The notes under the pieces are model-generated. The model was not told the origin of the DNA. It searched no databases and saw only the letters and a program-made list of their open reading frames with translations. A DNA stretch of 36,871 bases from an uncultured Prevotella sp. (GTDB taxonomy: Bacteria > Bacteroidota > Bacteroidia > Bacteroidales > Bacteroidaceae): NCBI GenBank assembly GCA_900322095.1, contig ONYS01000013.1, positions 1-36,871 of the forward strand, read 5' to 3'. Shown piece after piece: positions 31,433 through 36,871 of the stretch. The first letter of the stretch is position 1; every line of letters begins with the position of its first letter. The position numbers and the translations under genes are program-made.

Positions 31433-33289
31433 ATGAATTCTTTTAGTATCGACAAGGAAATGCAGCCGTTCTACGACCGTTTTCCCGAGAACAGTCGCAG
31501 ACCTGTAATCGGCATCTCGGCCAACTTCAACGACGGCAAGGCCATGATTATGTCGCAATATTATGAGCAGGTGGAGCGTGCCGGTGGCGTGCCCGTGCTG
31601 CTCGCGCCCACCGACGACAACGAGGTGATGGCCGACATGCTCGACCATATCGACGGACTGCTGCTCTCGGGAGGTGCCGACTACAATCCGCTGTGGGCCG
31701 GTGAGGAACCCTCTCCACGCCTGGGAGGCATCAACGTGCACCGCGACCGCTTCGAACTCATCTTGACCCGACTGGCCTTCAACCGACAAATCCCGATGCT
31801 CGGAATATGCCGCGGCATACAGACGCTGGCTATGGCCCTGGGAGGAAAAGTGACTCAGGACATTGGCGAATGGATGAAGGCCAACGGCATGGGCGCGCCC
31901 CTCAAGCATTCGGAAGACGCCGAGCGCACCGAGCCCACCCACACGGTGAGCTACGTCACGGGAAGCATCCTCGACCAAATCTACGCGCCCAACGACTCCC
32001 GCCGCCTCTATGTCAACAGTTTCCACCATCAGGCCGTGAGCGAGGCCGGACCCCATCTGCGCGTCATCGCCAAGGCTCCCGACGGAGTGATTGAGGCCGT
32101 GGAGAGCAGTGAGCGCAAGTCCATACTGGGCATACAGTGGCATCCCGAATGGCTGGGCGCCGACGGACTGCCCATCTTCAAGTGGCTCATCGGTGAGAGT
32201 CGTGTATTTGCCGAGGCGAAGCACATCCACCACGCCATCCTCACCCTCGACTCGCACTGCGACACGCCGATGTTCTTCCCGCAGGGAGTGGACTTCATGA
32301 AGCGTGACCCGCGCATACTCTACGACATCCACAAGATGACCGAGGGCCGCACCGACGCCGTGACGATGGTGGCCTACCTGCCGCAGCCCAAGCAGGGACA
32401 GCAGTTCAGCGACACCATCGACCTTGCCGGCATTGAGCGCCATTCGGCCGACGTGCTCGCCAAGCATCCGCTCATCGGTCACAACGCTGACGGAAAGCCC
32501 ACGATAACGCCCTTCGACTATGCCAACCTCATCTTCGACAAGATAGAACTGCTCGTCGGCAACAACAGCCGCTATCTGGCGCTGGCCGCCAATGATCAGC
32601 AGCTGCGCGAGGCAAAGGCAGCCGGAAAGAAAGCCATCTGTCTCGGCATTGAGAACGGTCTGGCCCTGGAGGGAAATCCCGACAACGTGGACTACTTTGC
32701 TCGTCGCGGCGTGGTCTACATCACGCTTTGCCACAACGGCGACAACGACATCTGCGACTCTGCCCGCGGCAACAACACCCACGGCGGAGTGAGCCCATTG
32801 GGAGCAAAGGTGATTGGCGCGATGAACGACGCCGGACTCATGGTCGACCTCTCCCACGCTGCGGAGAAGAGCTTCTACGACGCACTGGAAATCAGCCGTA
32901 CACCCATCGTCTGCAGCCACTCCAACTGCAAGGCGCTCTGCGACGTGCCGCGCAACCTGACCGACGGCCAGCTACGGGCGCTCGCCAAGGCCGGTGGCGT
33001 GGCCCAGATTACGCTCTACCACGGATTCCTGCGCAAGGAGAGTGAGGCCGACATCTACGACGCACTCTCGCATCTGGCCCATGCCATCGACGTGATGGGC
33101 ATCGACCATGTGGGCATCGGAACCGACTTCGACGGCGACGGTGGCATCAGAGGTCTCGCCGACGCGTCGGAGCTGATCAACTTCACCACGCAACTGCTCA
33201 AGAAGAAATACTCTCTCGACGACATCACCAAGATATGGGGAGGAAACTGGCTTAGAGTGATGAAACAAGTACAAACAGCTAAAAAATGA
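31433..33289 (+). CDS. Fusion of PuuD-like gamma-glutamyl hydrolase and M19 membrane-type dipeptidase
   Basis: This 618-residue two-domain protein has no signal peptide. Residues 22-255 are a class I glutamine-amidotransferase-like hydrolase (peptidase C26, PuuD type): LLLSGGADYNP, nucleophile Cys about 126 in GICRGIQ, and His about 237 and Glu about 239 in GIQWHPEW. Residues from about 265 are a renal-dipeptidase (M19) domain with metal ligands HxD at about 275-277 (LDSHCDTP), Glu in LGIENGLAL, His in DLSHAAE, His in CSHSNC and Asp in GIGTDFDGDGG. All expected catalytic residues are present in both halves. One chain could remove gamma-Glu from a peptide and split the remaining dipeptide, as in glutathione breakdown. 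It overlaps the next gene by 4 bp. Confidence 0.9.
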   Translation: MNSFSIDKEMQPFYDRFPENSRRPVIGISANFNDGKAMIMSQYYEQVERAGGVPVLLAPTDDNEVMADMLDHIDGLLLSGGADYNPLWAGEEPSPRLGGINVHRDRFELILTRLAFNRQIPMLGICRGIQTLAMALGGKVTQDIGEWMKANGMGAPLKHSEDAERTEPTHTVSYVTGSILDQIYAPNDSRRLYVNSFHHQAVSEAGPHLRVIAKAPDGVIEAVESSERKSILGIQWHPEWLGADGLPIFKWLIGESRVFAEAKHIHHAILTLDSHCDTPMFFPQGVDFMKRDPRILYDIHKMTEGRTDAVTMVAYLPQPKQGQQFSDTIDLAGIERHSADVLAKHPLIGHNADGKPTITPFDYANLIFDKIELLVGNNSRYLALAANDQQLREAKAAGKKAICLGIENGLALEGNPDNVDYFARRGVVYITLCHNGDNDICDSARGNNTHGGVSPLGAKVIGAMNDAGLMVDLSHAAEKSFYDALEISRTPIVCSHSNCKALCDVPRNLTDGQLRALAKAGGVAQITLYHGFLRKESEADIYDALSHLAHAIDVMGIDHVGIGTDFDGDGGIRGLADASELINFTTQLLKKKYSLDDITKIWGGNWLRVMKQVQTAKK

Positions 33290-34317
33290 AACGGAAAACA
33301 ATCATCATGATTTCAGCAGCTGTAGTTGCCCTCGCCGCCGGCTTGGGCTGGTATGGATATAGCAACAGCAACAAGGCCGTGGACGAAACAGAGGAGACCG
33401 ACGAGGTGGAAAAGGTGCAGCCCGTGGGCCCGCAGTTCAATGCCGACTCGGCCTATGCCTTCACCAAGGCACAGTGCGACTTCGGTCCGCGCGACATGAA
33501 CAGCAAGGGCCACGACGAGTGCGAGGCTTGGATTATCAGTAAGTTTAAGTCGTATGGTTGCAAGGTGACCACACAGAAAGCCGACCTCAAAGGCTACGAC
33601 GGTACCATTTTGAAGAGCACCAACATCATGGCGCAGTATAATCCCGCAGCCACCACGCGCATCCTGCTCTGCGCGCATTGGGACTCACGTCCCTGGGCCG
33701 ACAATGATCCCGACTCCACCAACTGGCACAAGCCTATCCTCGCTGCCAACGATGCCGCGAGCGGTGTGGCCGTCATGCTGGAGATTGCCCGACAGCTGAA
33801 GAGCACTCCTCTGCCATCAGGTTTCGGCGTAGACTTCGTCTGCTTCGATGCCGAAGACTGGGGAACGCCCCAGTGGGAGCCGAATCAGGACAACGAGGGC
33901 GACACGTGGGCCCTCGGCGCCCAGTATTTCGCCTCCAACCTGCCCCAAGGCTATGAGGCCCGCTACGGCATTCTGCTCGACATGGTAGGCGGCCTCAACG
34001 CCAAGTTCTACGAGGAAGGCATGTCGAAGCAATTCGCGCCAGAGATCGTGAAGAAGGTGTGGAAGGCAGCCCGTCAGGCTGGCTACGGCAGTTTCTTCCC
34101 GCGTCAGGATGGCGGAATGATTACCGACGACCACATCCCCGTGAACAAGCAGGCCGGCATTCCAACCATCGACATCATTCCTTATTATCCCGATTGTCAG
34201 CAGAGTTCTTTCGGCCCAACGTGGCACACGCTTGCCGACAATATGGACAATATCGACCGCAACACGCTGAAGGCCGTCGGCCAGACGGTGATACAGGTGC
34301 TGTTCAGCGAGAAATAA
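33286..34317 (+). CDS. M28-family peptidase / glutaminyl-peptide cyclotransferase-like
   Basis: This 343-residue protein has an N-terminal signal-anchor (hydrophobic about 5-23) and an acidic linker, with the enzyme domain facing the periplasm. The zinc-peptidase fold of M28 and glutaminyl cyclases is clear: His about 131 in CAHWDSRP, Asp about 156 in AANDAASG, Glu about 190 in FDAEDWG, Asp in LLDMVGG and His in PTWHTLAD. The DDHIPV and IDIIPYYPDC segments resemble glutaminyl cyclases, which form N-terminal pyroglutamate. It could be either a cyclase or an aminopeptidase; I favour the cyclase. It shares an ATGA overlap with the PuuD-M19 fusion gene. Confidence 0.85.
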   Translation: MKRKTIIMISAAVVALAAGLGWYGYSNSNKAVDETEETDEVEKVQPVGPQFNADSAYAFTKAQCDFGPRDMNSKGHDECEAWIISKFKSYGCKVTTQKADLKGYDGTILKSTNIMAQYNPAATTRILLCAHWDSRPWADNDPDSTNWHKPILAANDAASGVAVMLEIARQLKSTPLPSGFGVDFVCFDAEDWGTPQWEPNQDNEGDTWALGAQYFASNLPQGYEARYGILLDMVGGLNAKFYEEGMSKQFAPEIVKKVWKAARQAGYGSFFPRQDGGMITDDHIPVNKQAGIPTIDIIPYYPDCQQSSFGPTWHTLADNMDNIDRNTLKAVGQTVIQVLFSEK

Positions 34318-34357
34318 AAAAATCCGCAATGCAGAGCTCTGCATTGCGGATTTTTTT
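34316..34357. terminator. Bidirectional intrinsic terminator between convergent genes
   Basis: This perfect palindrome is centred between 34336 and 34337. Its arms are AATCCGCAATGCAGAG and its complement, with an A-run on the left and a T-run on the right, so it can stop transcription from both the M28 gene and korB. Its stem start equals that of the terminator at 18886-18925. Confidence 0.93.
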
Positions 34358-34363
34358 ATGGTT

Positions 34364-34426
34364 GCTATAGAAGCTATAGTAACTATAGCAACTATAGCAA
34401 CTATAGAAACTATATCAGCTATTCTA
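34364..34426. repeat. 9-bp tandem repeat array (7 units)
   Basis: Seven in-phase 9-bp units are present: GCTATAGAA, GCTATAGTA, ACTATAGCA (twice), ACTATAGAA, ACTATATCA and GCTATTCTA. The last unit runs into the stop codon and final codons of the minus-strand korB gene. The sequence differs from the other 9-bp array at 25995, but the unit length is the same. Confidence 0.88.
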
Positions 34427-35423
34427 CCGTCCAGATATCATTGGTCTCGAGCAGCTCCATGAAGTTGTGATAGGGCTTCTTGGCCTTCACTTCCTCAATC
34501 TGGTCGTTGACGGCCTGGTCGTAGGTGGGAGCCTCCACATCACGAATCACACCGAAAGCCACCGGGAAGCCATGCTCGTTGTCCATCATGGCGAGCTTGA
34601 GCTGCAAGGTGTTGTCCTGGCAATGGGCATCATGCACGAGGATATCGTCGAGCGTATATCCATCCTTGCCAATCTCCACCACCTTCAAGCCGAATCCCTG
34701 CTGCACGAGTCCGTACTCGTTGTTGGGTCCGAACGTGAGCTTCTTGCCGTGCTCCACGTAGATGGCGTTTTTGGCTCTACCTTCCTTGGTGTAGACATTG
34801 TCCCACGCTCCGTTGTTGAAGATCATGCAGTTCTGCAGAATCTCGCACACGGCAGCGCCCTTATGATAGTAGGCGGCCTTGAGAATCTTTATGGTCTCGG
34901 GACTGTCGTTGGCTGCAGCACGGGCAAAGAAGCGTCCGCGGGCGCCAAAGCAGAGCTCGGCCGGGCGGAACGGATCCTCCACCGTACCGTAAGGACTCGA
35001 CTTGGAGACGAAGCCACGGGGCGACGTTGGCGAATACTGGCCCTTGGTCAGACCATAGATGCGGTTGTTGAGCAGCACGATGTTGATGTCGATGTTGCGG
35101 CGCATGGCATGGATGAAGTGGTTGCCGCCAATGGCAAGTCCATCGCCATCACCGGAAATCTGCCAGATGGTGAGATTGGGATTCACCACCTTTGCACCCG
35201 TGCAGACGGCAGCGGCACGGCCGTGGATGGTCTGCATGGCATAAGTGTCCACATAGTAAGGTAATCGGCTCGAACAGCCTATACCTGAGATGACGCACGT
35301 CTGATAGGGAGGTACGCCTATTTCGGCCATAGCTTTCTGAAAACTGTTCAGAAAAAAGTGGTCTCCGCAGCCGGGGCACCAGCGCGGCTGGCCTTTCTTG
35401 AAATCTTGAGCTGTAAATTCCAT
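34419..35423 (-). CDS. korB: 2-oxoacid:ferredoxin oxidoreductase, beta subunit
   Basis: This 334-residue TPP-binding beta subunit, with its alpha partner, decarboxylates a 2-oxoacid (2-oxoglutarate by family resemblance) to acyl-CoA and reduces ferredoxin. It shows CPGCGDHFFL near the N-terminus, GIGCSSRLPYY, and the TPP/Mg motif SGDGDGLAIGGNHFIH followed by LLNNRIYGLTKGQ with SPTSPRG. The ATG at 35423, 4 bp after the alpha-subunit stop, is preferred over an in-frame start inside the alpha gene. The pair is typical of anaerobic Bacteroidota central metabolism. Confidence 0.92.
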   Translation of the reverse strand: MEFTAQDFKKGQPRWCPGCGDHFFLNSFQKAMAEIGVPPYQTCVISGIGCSSRLPYYVDTYAMQTIHGRAAAVCTGAKVVNPNLTIWQISGDGDGLAIGGNHFIHAMRRNIDINIVLLNNRIYGLTKGQYSPTSPRGFVSKSSPYGTVEDPFRPAELCFGARGRFFARAAANDSPETIKILKAAYYHKGAAVCEILQNCMIFNNGAWDNVYTKEGRAKNAIYVEHGKKLTFGPNNEYGLVQQGFGLKVVEIGKDGYTLDDILVHDAHCQDNTLQLKLAMMDNEHGFPVAFGVIRDVEAPTYDQAVNDQIEEVKAKKPYHNFMELLETNDIWTVE

Positions 35424-35427
35424 TTGC

Positions 35428-36871
35428 TTATAATACTTTAGAGATAAAAGTATCACCGTTGTCGACGTTGGCTGTACCGTCGATGAGGGCACTGAATTCT
35501 TTCACGAGGTCGGCCACGCTGAAGGGCTGACCCATTACCTTATTATACTGGTAAGGCACGAAGCCGTTGATACGTCCGCGAAGCAGGGCCACAAGCTGAC
35601 CGAGGTTCTGCTCTGCCACAACGCACTTGGGATAGTGCAACAGCACATCGGCGGTGTTCTTCGGCAGAGGGTTGATGTATTTGAACTGCGCGAGAGCCAC
35701 ATGGTAGCCCTTCTTGCGCATCTCGGTCATGGCTGTATGCAGATGGCCATAGGTAGAACCGAAGCCGACGATGAGCAGTTGCGCGTCGTCCTTGTCGCCT
35801 TCCACCTCGAGGTCGGGCACGGGAATGCGAGCCACCTTGTCGTAGCGCAGGTGGTCCATACGGTCGTGGTTCAGCGGCTCGGTAGAGATGGCGCCCGTCT
35901 GTCCGTCCTTCTCCAGTCCGCCGAGAATGTGGCGGTAGCCTTCCGTTCCGGGAATGGCCCAGTAGCGGGCACCGGTCTTCGGGTCGCGCTCATAAGGCGT
36001 GTAGCGGTAGCGTTGCTTCTCGGTGGCGTAGTGAGGATGAATCTCGGGCAGGTCGTTGATGTCGGGCAGCTTCCATGCCGCAGAACCATTGGCGATATAG
36101 GCATCGGTCATGAGCGTCACAGGCGTGAGATGCTCCACGGCAAACTTGGCAGCCATGTAGGCGGCATCGAAGCAGTCTGTTGGACTCGTGGCGGCGATGA
36201 CGGGCATAGGACTCTCACCATTGCGGCCGTAGATCACCTGCAGCAGGTCGGTCTGCTCGCTCTTCGTGGGCAGTCCCGTGGAAGGTCCGCCGCGCTGCAC
36301 GTCGATAATGACGAGCGGCAGCTCATCGATGACAGCCAGGTTGATGGCCTCGCTCTTCAGGCAGATGCCCGGTCCCGACGTGGAGGTGACGGCCAGCGCT
36401 CCGGCAAAGGCGGCGCCGACGGCTCCCGAGCAGGCAGAGATCTCGTCCTCGGCCTGCACGGTGATGACACCCAAGGATTTGTGCTTGGCCAGCTCGTGCA
36501 GGATGTCGGTGGCGGGAGTGATGGGATAGGAACCGAGATACAGCTTCAGTCCGGCCTTCTCGGCAGCGGCAATGAGACCGTAGGATGTGGCCTTGTTGCC
36601 GGTGATATCCATATAGCGTCCTGGCCTTTTGTCTTTCGTCTCGATGCGATAGGTGTTGGGCACGCTGCTGTGGGTGTTGGCTCCATAGTCATATCCGGCC
36701 TGGACCACCTTCATGTTCCAGTCGGCCACACCGGGTTTCTTGGCAAATTTCTCATGGAGCATATTGCTGACGAGATTCAGGTCGCGGTCGAAAAGCCAGC
36801 ACACCAGTCCGAGCGCAAACATGTTGCGGCTCTTGAGCACCATTTTCGGTGGTGTGTCGGGGGCTTCCTTG
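35428..36871 (-). CDS. korA: 2-oxoacid:ferredoxin oxidoreductase, alpha subunit (5' end outside window)
   Basis: This gene is partial: the frame stays open to the window edge without a convincing start, and the first ATG at 36843 lies inside a conserved region. The visible 480 or so residues hold the end of a gamma-like domain (SRNMFALGLVCWLFDRD), the pyrimidine-binding domain with GSYPITPATDI, QAEDEISACSGAVGAAFAGA, TSTSGPGICLKSE and QRGGPSTGLPTKSEQTDL, and the C-terminal domain with FGSTYGHLHTAM. Bacteroidota versions are usually gamma-alpha fusions of about 600 residues, so about 130 residues should be missing. It is cotranscribed with korB. Confidence 0.92.
   Translation of the reverse strand, partial: KEAPDTPPKMVLKSRNMFALGLVCWLFDRDLNLVSNMLHEKFAKKPGVADWNMKVVQAGYDYGANTHSSVPNTYRIETKDKRPGRYMDITGNKATSYGLIAAAEKAGLKLYLGSYPITPATDILHELAKHKSLGVITVQAEDEISACSGAVGAAFAGALAVTSTSGPGICLKSEAINLAVIDELPLVIIDVQRGGPSTGLPTKSEQTDLLQVIYGRNGESPMPVIAATSPTDCFDAAYMAAKFAVEHLTPVTLMTDAYIANGSAAWKLPDINDLPEIHPHYATEKQRYRYTPYERDPKTGARYWAIPGTEGYRHILGGLEKDGQTGAISTEPLNHDRMDHLRYDKVARIPVPDLEVEGDKDDAQLLIVGFGSTYGHLHTAMTEMRKKGYHVALAQFKYINPLPKNTADVLLHYPKCVVAEQNLGQLVALLRGRINGFVPYQYNKVMGQPFSVADLVKEFSALIDGTANVDNGDTFISKVL

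Noticed and set aside
31109..32920. Long open frame (about 600 codons) on the minus strand opposite the PuuD-M19 fusion gene
   Set aside because: The plus strand encodes two complete enzyme domains with all catalytic residues. The antisense frame shows no known motif and stays open because GC-rich codon usage makes stops rare on the opposite strand.

Overview
The window is chromosomal DNA from a Bacteroidota member, most likely Prevotellaceae or a close relative (inference). The signs are Bacteroidales-type -7 promoter elements (TAnnTTTG) before several genes, a gamma-alpha type 2-oxoacid:ferredoxin oxidoreductase pair, three clustered FKBP-type isomerases, a single-copy lipid A type secondary acyltransferase next to an MsbA-like exporter, and family choices typical of this phylum.

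Positions 319-18087 (all minus strand) hold an 18-gene, tightly packed operon for an aryl-polyene/flexirubin-type pigment lipid. In transcription order: ketoreductase, O-methyltransferase-like protein, LpxL-like acyltransferase, hotdog dehydratase, 4HBT-type thioesterase, ketosynthase, ACP, second ketosynthase, small DMT/SMR transporter, LolA-like carrier, small exported protein, second hotdog dehydratase, GT2-PlsC fusion, exported alpha/beta hydrolase, MMPL/RND exporter, exported CE1 (feruloyl-esterase-like) hydrolase, second ACP, and an AMP-forming ligase. The ligase should load an aryl acid on an ACP. The ketosynthases, ketoreductase and the complementary dehydratase pair extend and reduce it to a conjugated polyene. 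Acyltransferases and the glycosyltransferase attach it to a lipid, and the MMPL and LolA-like proteins carry it to the outer membrane. No ammonia-lyase or chorismate-lyase for the aryl starter is seen in the window, but two exported esterases are. The operon is bracketed on both sides by arrays of a 22-bp-period palindromic repeat.

Positions 18121-18976 hold no gene I can support. They carry the repeat array, a mosaic of hairpin elements and a terminator. Three minus-strand FKBP prolyl isomerases follow (18977-21667), one with a signal peptide, one a lipoprotein and one cytoplasmic. Divergent from them is a sirtuin (21840). A plus-strand run follows: extended SDR, PAP2/Aur1-like membrane enzyme, MiaB, MsbA-like ABC exporter and LpxL-like acyltransferase (22679-28938). 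After that come a lipoprotein C1 peptidase, an Lrp/AsnC regulator, a fused PuuD-like/M19 dipeptidase, and a membrane-anchored M28 glutaminyl-cyclase-like peptidase. The window closes with minus-strand KorB and a partial KorA.

Several gaps between genes carry short tandem arrays private to each gap: 9 bp x15 after miaB, 9 bp x7 beside korB, 11 bp after lpxL, and A/T-rich decamer-like repeats inside the pigment operon. A related 22-bp palindromic array lies at 30413-30490. I see no tRNA, rRNA, CRISPR array or intact insertion sequence.
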